A stretch of DNA of 64,000 nt from Acuticoccus sp. I52.16.1 (lineage in GTDB: Bacteria > Pseudomonadota > Alphaproteobacteria > Rhizobiales > Amorphaceae), in contig NZ_CP094828.1 in NCBI RefSeq assembly GCF_022865125.1, positions 4,705,219-4,769,218 on the forward strand, in the 5' to 3' direction. The translations under genes were made by a program, and so were the position numbers. This document shows, in pieces, positions 17,718-25,765 of the stretch. How positions within the stretch are numbered: position 1 is the first letter of the stretch; the number at the start of each line of letters is the position of its first letter. The notes under the pieces are model-generated. The model was given only the letters and a program-made list of their open reading frames with translations. It had not been told where the DNA came from and made no database searches.

Positions 17718-17756
17718 TGAAAAAGAAGAACGCACTTCGAAGACTTGCGTTTTCAA
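17718..17756. promoter_or_regulatory. AT-rich region with nested dyads upstream of the starter ligase
   Basis: Between the transferase stop and the ligase start the base composition drops sharply (17630-17770), which marks a likely promoter for the large operon. It holds AACGCA (17729) and TGCGTT (17746), an inverted pair with an 11-base spacer, enclosing the 8-bp palindrome CTTCGAAG. Outer TTGAAAA and TTTTCAA extend the symmetry. It could be an operator, or a hairpin ending the upstream transcript. The half-sites match those near 14302 and 8628. Confidence 0.4.
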
Positions 17757-17788
17757 TAAATCTACAAACGTGACGGGCGGTGCGACGT

Positions 17789-19546
17789 ATGAATGCGGCA
17801 ACAGCGTTGTTCGATGTCGGCGCCGGCCTGCCGGACCGACCGGCCGTTCTTTTTGATGGCGCGCGGATCACTTATCACGATCTTCTTCGACAGGCGGTGG
17901 CAATGGCTGGTCTGTTGCGCGAATGTGGCGTCGGACAGGGCGATCGTGTCGCGCTTTTCTTGCCCAACTGCCCACACTTCATGGTCGGCTACTACGGCAC
18001 GTTGGCGCTGGGCGGGATCGCGGTGTCGATCGGCGCCGCGTCCAGCCTCGACGAAGCGCTTCACGTCATGCGCGACAGCGGCGCCAAGGTGGTTCTCACC
18101 ACCGCCGAGCAGGGCGGGCGCCTCGCCGGCGCCTTGGGAGAGGCGGTGCGCCTCGTGCTGGTGGACGACGCGGGTCCGGACGGCCTCGACGCGCCGATGG
18201 CGTCCGCCGTGCCGCTGGCCGCGCCCGTCCCCGTCGCCCCGGAGGCGCCGGCCGCCATCGTCTACTCCTCGGGGACCACGGGCGTGCCCAAGGGCGTCGT
18301 CCTCTCGCACCGCAATGTCGACTTCGTGGCCCGGTCCAAGGTGCGCTACATGGGGGTCGGGGCGCAGGACCGGCTGCTGTTGTTCCTGCCGCTGCACCAC
18401 TGCTTCGGTCAGAACGCGATCATGCACGCCGCGGTCGCCGCCGGAGCGAGCCTGGTGCTGCAACGCCGCTTCGCGCCGGACGCGGTGCTGGCGGCGCTGA
18501 GCGAGGAACGGGTGACGATGGTCTTCGGCGTCCCGTCCACCTTCCTCGCCCTTTACGATCGGCTGGAGCCGGAGCATCTGGCTTCGGTGCGCTACTGGTT
18601 CTGCGCCGCCGCCGCGCTGCCGCGTGCGCTGGAGGACCGTTGGCTGGCCCGGTTCGGCGCCCCGATCCACCAGGGTTACGGCCTCAGCGAGAGTTCCCCC
18701 TTCGCCAGCTACAACCACCTCGACGGGCCGCGTCCCGGCACCGTCGGCGTGCCGATCGACGAGGTGGAGATGCGCATCGTCGACCCTGAAAGCGGCGCGC
18801 CGCTGGGCGCCGGTTCGGTGGGCGAGATCGTGATCCGCGGGCCCAACGTGATGCTCGGATACTGGAACCGGCCGCAGGAGACCGCGGCCGCCATCCGGGA
18901 CGGCTGGCTGCACTCCGGCGACATCGGCCGCATGGACGCCGACGGCTTCTTCACCGTGGAGGACCGGGTGAAGGACATGATCATCGTCGGCGGCGAAAAC
19001 GTCTACCCGGCCGAGGTGGAGAATGTCGTCTACGAGCATTCGGGCGTGGCCGAGGTCGCGGTCTACGGCGCGGCGGAGCCCTATCTCGGCGAGGAGGTGA
19101 GGGCGCGCGTGGTGCGCCGGCCCGGGGCGGACATCGGCGCGGACGCCGTCATGGAGATCTGCCGCCGGCGGCTGGCGCCCTTCAAGGTGCCGAGCCTGGT
19201 CGAGTTCGCCGCGGAGCTTCCCAAGAGCCCCACCGGAAAGGTCCTCAAGCGGGTGCTGCGCGCGGAGGCGGCGGCGGCGGCTGCGGCGCGCGACGGGACG
19301 GCGGCGGAGCTGAGCGTGGCGGACTTTGTCAGCGGCTGGCTCGCCGAGCGGCTCGACATCGAGGCCGCCGCGCTCGATCCGGAGCGGCCGTTCGTGGAGT
19401 ACGGGGTCGATTCGATCCTGGGCGTAGCGTTGGCGCGGGACTTGGGCGCCTCGCTGCAACTCGACCTCGACCCGACTTTGGTGTGGCAATATCCGTCGCT
19501 CAACACACTTGCCTCGGCGATCGCCGAGCGGCGTAATCAGAGCTAG
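17789..19546 (+). CDS. Acyl-AMP ligase fused to acyl carrier protein (starter loading)
   Basis: A 585-aa two-domain protein that should activate a carboxylic acid as its adenylate and load it on its own carrier domain, supplying the starter to PKS1. The AMP-binding core is IVYSSGTTGVPKGVVLSH (residues about 157-174), followed by YGLSESSPF, the hinge LHSGDIGRMDADGFF, DMIIVGGENVYPAEVE and the catalytic Lys in LPKSPTGKVLKR. The C-terminal ACP has YGVDSILGVAL (Ser near 538). ATG 17789 was chosen; a GTG at 17780 is in frame. The acid cannot be deduced; fatty or aryl acids are both plausible. PKS1 follows after 42 bp. Confidence 0.92.
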   Translation: MNAATALFDVGAGLPDRPAVLFDGARITYHDLLRQAVAMAGLLRECGVGQGDRVALFLPNCPHFMVGYYGTLALGGIAVSIGAASSLDEALHVMRDSGAKVVLTTAEQGGRLAGALGEAVRLVLVDDAGPDGLDAPMASAVPLAAPVPVAPEAPAAIVYSSGTTGVPKGVVLSHRNVDFVARSKVRYMGVGAQDRLLLFLPLHHCFGQNAIMHAAVAAGASLVLQRRFAPDAVLAALSEERVTMVFGVPSTFLALYDRLEPEHLASVRYWFCAAAALPRALEDRWLARFGAPIHQGYGLSESSPFASYNHLDGPRPGTVGVPIDEVEMRIVDPESGAPLGAGSVGEIVIRGPNVMLGYWNRPQETAAAIRDGWLHSGDIGRMDADGFFTVEDRVKDMIIVGGENVYPAEVENVVYEHSGVAEVAVYGAAEPYLGEEVRARVVRRPGADIGADAVMEICRRRLAPFKVPSLVEFAAELPKSPTGKVLKRVLRAEAAAAAAARDGTAAELSVADFVSGWLAERLDIEAAALDPERPFVEYGVDSILGVALARDLGASLQLDLDPTLVWQYPSLNTLASAIAERRNQS

Positions 19547-19588
19547 AGCACGCTTCCGTTGCGCCCGAACGAACGAGGGTCCCGCGAC

Positions 19589-22500
19589 ATGCCGAGCGCC
19601 GATCGCCCGCCGTCGCCGTACGGCGTCGAGGCCACGAGCCGAGAGCCGATCGCGGTCGTTGGCATCGGCTGCCGCTTCCCGGCGGGCGGCCCGGCCGGCA
19701 GTGCGACCGAGGGTGCGGACGCCTACTGGCGCTTCCTGATGGCGGGGGGCGACGGCATCGCCCCGGACCCGCAAGGGCGGGGCGACCTCGGCGCGCTCTA
19801 CGACCCCCAGCCGGGCCGTCCGGGCAAGCTCTACACCCGCCACCTCGGCGCACTGGGCGAGGTCGACGCCTTCGACGCCGACCTCTTCGGGATCGGCCGG
19901 CGGGACGCGGCCGCCAGCGACCCGCAGCAGCGCCTCCTGCTGGAGGTCGCGTGGGAGGCGCTGGAGAACGCCGCCATCGCCCCTGCCGCGATCGCCGGGC
20001 GCGACGTGGGCACCTTCGTCGGCGCCTTTTCCGACGACTACGCCCAGTCCCGCCTCTACGACCGCGATGTCGACGCGATCGACGGTCACACCAGCCTCAG
20101 TGTGCTGCGCGGGCTGTTGGCCGGCCGTATCGCTTACCACTTCGATCTGCACGGCCCGGCGATGACGGTGGACACCGCCTGCTCCTCGGCGCTGCTGGCG
20201 ATCCATCTCGCCTGTCGCGCGCTGTGGGCGGGGGAGTGCGAGGCGGCGCTGGCGGGCGGCGTCAACCTGGCGCTGTCGCCGGAGGTGACGGTGAGCCTGT
20301 GCCAGCTGCGGGCACTCTCGCCCAGCGGCGCGTGCCATGCGTTCGCGGCCGCGGCGGACGGCTACGTGCGCGGCGAGGGCGCCGGCGTCGTGGTGCTGAA
20401 GCGCCTTTCCGACGCGCGCGCCGACGGCGACCGCATCATCGCCCTGGTGCGCGGCTCGGCGGTGAACCACGACGGACGGTCCAACGGCCTCTCCGCCCCC
20501 AACCCCGCCGCGCAGGAGGCGGTCATCCGTGCCGCCCTTACCGACGCCGGCGTCGCCCCCGGCGAGATCGACTATGTGGAGGCGCACGGGACCGGGACGG
20601 CGCTGGGCGATCCCATCGAGATCCGCGCGCTGGCGGCGGCATTGGGCGAGGGCCGCTCGGTGCCGCTCAAGGTGGGCACGGTGAAATCCAACATCGGCCA
20701 CCTGGAGGCGGCGGCGGGGGTCGCGGGTTTCGCCAAGCTGGCGCTGGCGCTGGCGCACGGCGCGGTGCCGCCGAACATCCGCATCGGCGCGCCCAACCCG
20801 CACGTCGCCTGGGACCGCGTACCGGTCCGCATCGTCGACACGCCGACCCCGCTGGAGGGGCGCGCGGGACGTCCGCCGCTCGCCGCCGTCAGCGCCTTCG
20901 GCATGAGCGGCACCAACGTCCACATGGTGCTGGAGGCGCCCCCTGCGACGGCTGAGGCCCCCGGCAGTCAGCCCGCGACCGCGCGCTCCCGGCCCCAGGC
21001 GCGGCACGGCATCGGCGCTGGCGCGGCCGCCGCACCGTCCCCGCCGCCGGCGACGGCGGACCCGGCGACGACGGACCAGCAGACGGCGGACCGGGAGACG
21101 GCGGACCTGACCGCACCGGGCTTCGCGGGCGGGGCCGACGCGGTGGGCCGGCCGCATCCGGTCGTCCTGTCGGCCCGCAGCACGGCGGGCGTGACGCGGC
21201 TCGTCGCGGCCTATCGCGCGATGCTGGCGCGGCCGGGAGCGCCGGAGCTGGCCGATATCGCCTGGAGCGCGGGCGCCGGGCGCAGCCATCACCCGGTGCG
21301 CCTCGCCGTCACCGCCCGCAGCAACGCCGAGCTGGCCGCCGCGCTCGCCGCCGGCCCGCGGATCCTCGAGGCGCCGCGGACGCAGCCCGCCGCCGCCTTC
21401 GTCTTCGCCGGCTGGGACGACCGGGCCGCCGCCGCCGCGGTGCTCGCCGCCGAACCGCTCGGCGCAACGATCCTCGGCGAGATCGACGCCGGGCTCGTCC
21501 CCGTCCTCGGCCGGCCGCTGGAACGCGTGGAAGACGGCGCGGTGGCACAGGTCTGCCTCGCCGTCGCCTGGGCGCGCTACTGGATGCGGGCGGGGGTGGC
21601 ACCGGCGGTGCTGATCGGCGTCGGCCTCGGAGAATATGCCGCGGCCGTCGTCGCCGGTGCGATGGACCTCGCGGCGATGGTGGCGCTCCTCGCCGCGCGT
21701 CCGGCTCCGGGGGAGGCGCCGGCCGAGGGCGCCGCGCTCCGCCCCCGCTTCGCCGAGGCGGCGCGCCGGGGGCGGCTGGCGCGGCCGTCGCTCGCGGTCG
21801 TCTCGGGATTCCTGGGCCGGGCCGTCACCGGTGAACTCGCCAGCCCCTATTTCTGGGCCGATCATGCCGCCGCATCGCCGGGCGACCCGGCGTCGGCGCC
21901 GACCGCGATGCCGTTTGCGCAGGCGCTGCCCTTCGGCGAGGCGGCAACCCGGCTCGTCCCGGAGACGCTCATCGTTCCCGGTGGCGAAGGCTCGGGCGAG
22001 GCCGTGGTCGCGAGGCTCGCCGCGCTCTACCGCGCTGGCGCCGCGATCGACTGGGCGTCGGTTCTGCGGCGCGGCTGCCGCGTCGCGCTGCCGACCTACC
22101 CGTTCGAGCGCATCCCCTGCGGCCTGCCGCGCGGACGCACGGTCGCGTCCGTGCCCGCCGTGCGTGAGGAAGTGGTCGATGTCGCGGCGGCGAGCAGCCG
22201 CTATGTCCGCACCCACCTGTCGGCGGCGGACGGCGCGCTCCTCGCCGCGCACACCGTCCGCGGCCGGCCCACGGTGGCGGGGGCGGCGATCTGCGATATC
22301 CTCGCCGGCGCCGGCCGTGCCGCCGGGGTCGGCGAGGCGCTGCTGGACCTGCGCCTGCGCGAACCCGTTCCCGCCGGTCCGGACCTCGCCCTCCAGACCG
22401 TGATCGCCCCGGACGCCGGCTTCGAGCTCTACGCCAAAGACGGTGACGGCTGGAGGCTCCATGCCACCGGTCGCTTCGGCCCACGATCCGAGCCGCCACC

Positions 22501-25500
22501 GCTGCCCGGCCCGGGCCCAGGCCCCGCCGACGCCGGCTCCGCCGTGGCCGCTGACGAGCCCGTGACGGGAGATGCGGTCTATTCGGCGTTGGCGGCGGCG
22601 GGCGTCTCGCACGGGGCGCCGTTTCGTGGCCTGGTGGAGGTCCGCGTCGCGGGGCGCCGGGCGGCGGCGCGGATCGCGCTTCCGGCGGCCGCTTCGCACA
22701 TGGGGCTCGGCTTCCGCGTGCATCCGGCGCTGCTCGACGCGGCGTTCGTCGCGGTCGACCCGCTGCTGCCGCGGCTGGGGGCTGGGCGGGGGTGGCTCCC
22801 GGTCGGCCTCGCCGCCTACGCCTGTCCCGAGCCGCTGCCGGCGGAGCTGACCGCCCACGTCGGTCTCACCGCACTGTCGCCGCGCGAAGCGGTCGCCACG
22901 ATCCACCTCACCGACGCGGCCGGCACCGTCCTCGGCCACGTCGAAGCGTTGACGCTGCGGGCCGTCGCCCTCGGCGCCCGGCAGGCCGGGAAGGCCCCCG
23001 CCGCCTACGTGCTCGACTGGGTCACGCGCGAGCCCGCACCTGCGCCGCCTCCGTCCGGCTCGTGGGCCGTCCTCGGCGAGGGGCCGGTCGCCGAGATGCT
23101 GCGCCGGCACGTCTCCACGGCCGGAGCGCCGCCGGCCGACGCGGCATCGGCGCAGCGCGTCGTCATCGTCGCCACCCAGCGCGAGGCGGACGGCGTCACC
23201 CGCGCGGCCGGCGTCCTCGATGCGTTGAAGACGGCCGCGCGGCGGGGCTCCGTGCCGGAGCGGGTCGCCATCGTCACCGCCGACGCGCAGTCGCCGCGCG
23301 CGGACATGGATGTCGCCGGCGCAGCGCTGTGGGGGCTCGCCCGCGTCGCCCGCCGCGAATTGCCCGCGCTCGATATCGTCGTCCTCGACCTGGTCACCCC
23401 GGACCTCGTCTCCCCGGCACTCGCCGGGCAGAACCTCGCCGGGCAGAACCTCGTCGCCCAGGACATCGCCGGCCCGGGCATCGCCGGCCAGCCCGACGCC
23501 GCCCGCATCGTCGCGGCACTGGCGGCGGCGGCGCGCAACGAGGAGATCCGCCTCGGCGCCGACGGGGGGGTGCAGGTCCACCGTCTCGCCGCGGCCCGGA
23601 GCGGCGTAGCGGCCGGGGAGGTCGCGGTGCGGCTGCCGGCGGCCGACACGTCCGCCCCGGGGCCGGGCGAGGTCGCCATCGACGTCGTCGCCAGCGGGCT
23701 CAACTTTCGCGACGTGCTGCACCATCTCGGCCGCCTACCCGAGTCGGCGGCGCGGATGCCCTACGGCCTCGAGTGCGCGGGCATCGTCGCCGAAGTGGGG
23801 GCGGGCGTCGACGGGCTGGCACCGGGCGACGCGGTGGTCGCGGGGCTGCCCGTCGGCACGCTCTCCGGCCGTGTCGTGGTCCGGCGCGAGTTCGTCGCGC
23901 CCAAGCCCGCAGCGCTGTCCTTCCGCGAGGCGGCGACCTTGCCGCTCGCCTTCATCACCGCCCACTACGCGCTCGACGTGCTGGCCCGCCTCGCGCCCGG
24001 CCAGCGCGTCCTCGTCCATGCGGCGGCGGGCGGCGTCGGGCAGGCGGCGATCCAGGTGGCGCGCCGGGCCGGCGCGGAGGTCTTCGCCACCGCCAGCCCC
24101 GCCAAGTGGGAGGTGCTGCGCCGGCAGGGTGTCGGCCACGTCTACAATTCGCGGGACGACACCTTCGGCGAGGCGATCCTCGCGGCGACCGGCGGGGAGG
24201 GGGTCGACGTCGTCCTCAACAGCCTCGCCGGGGAGATCGTCACCGCCAGCATCGCCTGCCTCGCCGACGGGGGGCACTTCATCGAGATCGGCAAGACGGA
24301 GCCGTGGCCGGACGCGCGCATCGCCGGCCTGCCGCGGGGCATCCGCTTCACCGCGTTCGATTTGTGGGACGTGAAGGCGGACCGGGGGCTCGTCGCCGCG
24401 ATGATGGGCGAGATGGTGGCGCGGATCGAGGACGGCACGCTGGCGCCGCTGCCGCTCGAAGCCTTCCCCATCGGCGCCGTCACGCAGGCCTTCGCCCACA
24501 TGGCGCGGGCACGCCACGTGGGCAAGATCGTGATCGACCAGGACGCGCGTGCGCTGCTGCGGCCGGGCGCGTCCTATCTCGTGACCGGCGGTCTCGGCGG
24601 TCTGGGGCTGCATGCGGCCGCGTGGCTGGCCGCACGCGGGGGGGAGACGGTGGTCCTCCTCGGCCGTTCCGCGCCGGACGCCGCCGCCCAGGAGGCGATC
24701 GCCGCATTGCGGGCGGGCGGCACCGAGGTGTGGGGCGCCGGCGCCGACGTGACCGACGCGGCGGAAATGTCCGGCCTGCTGGCGCGGCTGGAGGCGGCGG
24801 GACGGCCGCTGGCCGGCGTGGTCCACGCCGCGGGCGTGCTGGGCGACGCGGCGCTCGTTCGTCAGGACGCGGCGACGCTCGCCGCCGCGATGCGCCCCAA
24901 GCTCGCCGGCGCAGAGCTGCTGGCCGCGCTCACCCGGACGCACCCGCTCGACTTCATGCTGCTCTACGGCTCCGCCGCCGCCGTGCTCGGCAACCCCGGT
25001 CAGGCCAACTATGCCGCCGCCAACGCCGCGCTGGCCGCCTTCGCCGCCGCCCGCACTGCCGCCGGCCATCGCACCCTCGCGCTCGACTGGGGGCCGTGGG
25101 GCGAGATCGGCATGGCCGCGCGCTCGGGCGTGAAGCTGGGCGACGCGATCGCCGCGATCCACCCGGACGACGCCGCCGCGATGCTGGACGAGATGGTGCT
25201 GCGCGCCGAACCCGAGGTGGTGGTGCTGGCGGTCGACTGGCCGGCCTTCGCCGAGGCGGGCCCCACCCCGCCGCCGCCGCTGCTGGCCGACCTCGTGCCG
25301 CCCCCGGGCGCCGCACCCACGTCCACTTCTACGTCCGTGGCGCCGGATGCCGCGCCGCCGCTGCTGGCCGAGCTGCAGCCGCTCGATCCGCGCGAGCGGG
25401 GGCGGGTACTGCGCGGCCACGTCCGCCGCGTCGTCGCGCGGGAGCTCGAGGTGGTGCCCGAGGCGGTCGACCCGCGCCAGGAGCTGGCGACGCTGGGGTT

Positions 25501-25765
25501 CGATTCGATGATGGGGATCGAGTTGCAGGCCGCGCTGGAGGCCGGCCTCGGCGTTTCCCTGGGGTTGACACTGACGTTCGACCATCCAACGGTCGACGCC
25601 ATCACGCGCCATCTCCTGGAGGACGTGCTGACGTTCGGTGCGGCGCCCCGGCCTGCCGCCGACGCTGCGCCCATGCCCCCGCTGGGTCCGGCCGAGGCGG
25701 TGAGCGCGACCGATGCGGCCCTCCTCGAGGAACTTGCGACCTTGACACATCTGAGGCCGACGTGA
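19589..25765 (+). CDS. Type I PKS module 1: KS-AT(inactive)-DH-ER-KR-ACP
   Basis: A 2058-aa polyketide synthase. KS: Cys in DTACSSAL (about 197), His in EAHGTGT and NIGHLE. AT remnant: GVGLGEYAAAV (about 676) replaces GHSxGE, so the nucleophile Ser is gone; the region that should hold the second catalytic His is shortened. DH: His in AAHTVRGRP (about 887), Asp in HPALLDAAF. ER: GGVGQAAIQVA (about 1480). KR: GGLGGLG (about 1667), YGSAAAV and QANYAAANA. ACP: GFDSMM (about 1971). It may need an extender supplied in trans. ATG 19589 follows GAGGG; a TTG at 19559 is in frame. Its stop overlaps the GTG of PKS2. Confidence 0.95.
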   Translation: MPSADRPPSPYGVEATSREPIAVVGIGCRFPAGGPAGSATEGADAYWRFLMAGGDGIAPDPQGRGDLGALYDPQPGRPGKLYTRHLGALGEVDAFDADLFGIGRRDAAASDPQQRLLLEVAWEALENAAIAPAAIAGRDVGTFVGAFSDDYAQSRLYDRDVDAIDGHTSLSVLRGLLAGRIAYHFDLHGPAMTVDTACSSALLAIHLACRALWAGECEAALAGGVNLALSPEVTVSLCQLRALSPSGACHAFAAAADGYVRGEGAGVVVLKRLSDARADGDRIIALVRGSAVNHDGRSNGLSAPNPAAQEAVIRAALTDAGVAPGEIDYVEAHGTGTALGDPIEIRALAAALGEGRSVPLKVGTVKSNIGHLEAAAGVAGFAKLALALAHGAVPPNIRIGAPNPHVAWDRVPVRIVDTPTPLEGRAGRPPLAAVSAFGMSGTNVHMVLEAPPATAEAPGSQPATARSRPQARHGIGAGAAAAPSPPPATADPATTDQQTADRETADLTAPGFAGGADAVGRPHPVVLSARSTAGVTRLVAAYRAMLARPGAPELADIAWSAGAGRSHHPVRLAVTARSNAELAAALAAGPRILEAPRTQPAAAFVFAGWDDRAAAAAVLAAEPLGATILGEIDAGLVPVLGRPLERVEDGAVAQVCLAVAWARYWMRAGVAPAVLIGVGLGEYAAAVVAGAMDLAAMVALLAARPAPGEAPAEGAALRPRFAEAARRGRLARPSLAVVSGFLGRAVTGELASPYFWADHAAASPGDPASAPTAMPFAQALPFGEAATRLVPETLIVPGGEGSGEAVVARLAALYRAGAAIDWASVLRRGCRVALPTYPFERIPCGLPRGRTVASVPAVREEVVDVAAASSRYVRTHLSAADGALLAAHTVRGRPTVAGAAICDILAGAGRAAGVGEALLDLRLREPVPAGPDLALQTVIAPDAGFELYAKDGDGWRLHATGRFGPRSEPPPLPGPGPGPADAGSAVAADEPVTGDAVYSALAAAGVSHGAPFRGLVEVRVAGRRAAARIALPAAASHMGLGFRVHPALLDAAFVAVDPLLPRLGAGRGWLPVGLAAYACPEPLPAELTAHVGLTALSPREAVATIHLTDAAGTVLGHVEALTLRAVALGARQAGKAPAAYVLDWVTREPAPAPPPSGSWAVLGEGPVAEMLRRHVSTAGAPPADAASAQRVVIVATQREADGVTRAAGVLDALKTAARRGSVPERVAIVTADAQSPRADMDVAGAALWGLARVARRELPALDIVVLDLVTPDLVSPALAGQNLAGQNLVAQDIAGPGIAGQPDAARIVAALAAAARNEEIRLGADGGVQVHRLAAARSGVAAGEVAVRLPAADTSAPGPGEVAIDVVASGLNFRDVLHHLGRLPESAARMPYGLECAGIVAEVGAGVDGLAPGDAVVAGLPVGTLSGRVVVRREFVAPKPAALSFREAATLPLAFITAHYALDVLARLAPGQRVLVHAAAGGVGQAAIQVARRAGAEVFATASPAKWEVLRRQGVGHVYNSRDDTFGEAILAATGGEGVDVVLNSLAGEIVTASIACLADGGHFIEIGKTEPWPDARIAGLPRGIRFTAFDLWDVKADRGLVAAMMGEMVARIEDGTLAPLPLEAFPIGAVTQAFAHMARARHVGKIVIDQDARALLRPGASYLVTGGLGGLGLHAAAWLAARGGETVVLLGRSAPDAAAQEAIAALRAGGTEVWGAGADVTDAAEMSGLLARLEAAGRPLAGVVHAAGVLGDAALVRQDAATLAAAMRPKLAGAELLAALTRTHPLDFMLLYGSAAAVLGNPGQANYAAANAALAAFAAARTAAGHRTLALDWGPWGEIGMAARSGVKLGDAIAAIHPDDAAAMLDEMVLRAEPEVVVLAVDWPAFAEAGPTPPPPLLADLVPPPGAAPTSTSTSVAPDAAPPLLAELQPLDPRERGRVLRGHVRRVVARELEVVPEAVDPRQELATLGFDSMMGIELQAALEAGLGVSLGLTLTFDHPTVDAITRHLLEDVLTFGAAPRPAADAAPMPPLGPAEAVSATDAALLEELATLTHLRPT
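23387..23491 (+). repeat. Seven 15-bp tandem units (5-residue repeats) inside PKS1
   Basis: In PKS1, between the structural reductase part and the ER domain, the protein reads as seven units of five residues: DLVTP, DLVSP, ALAGQ, NLAGQ, NLVAQ, DIAGP, GIAGQ. Units 3 and 4 come from an exact 15-bp duplication (CTCGCCGGGCAGAAC, beginning at 23420 and 23435). The pattern resembles pentapeptide repeats (D/N-L-x-x) but is short. PKS2 and PKS3 lack it at the matching place, so it probably grew by slippage in this gene. Confidence 0.75.

Noticed and set aside
17762-23725. Very long minus-strand open frame (about 1987 codons) opposite the starter ligase and PKS1
   Set aside because: Its product is Arg/Gly/His-rich with no domain; it mirrors the high third-position GC of the real plus-strand genes.
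22792-25761. Upstream extension of the PKS2 frame inside PKS1
   Set aside because: Translation is an Arg/Ala-rich out-of-frame reading of PKS1; PKS2 homology begins at the GTG at 25762 that overlaps the PKS1 stop.
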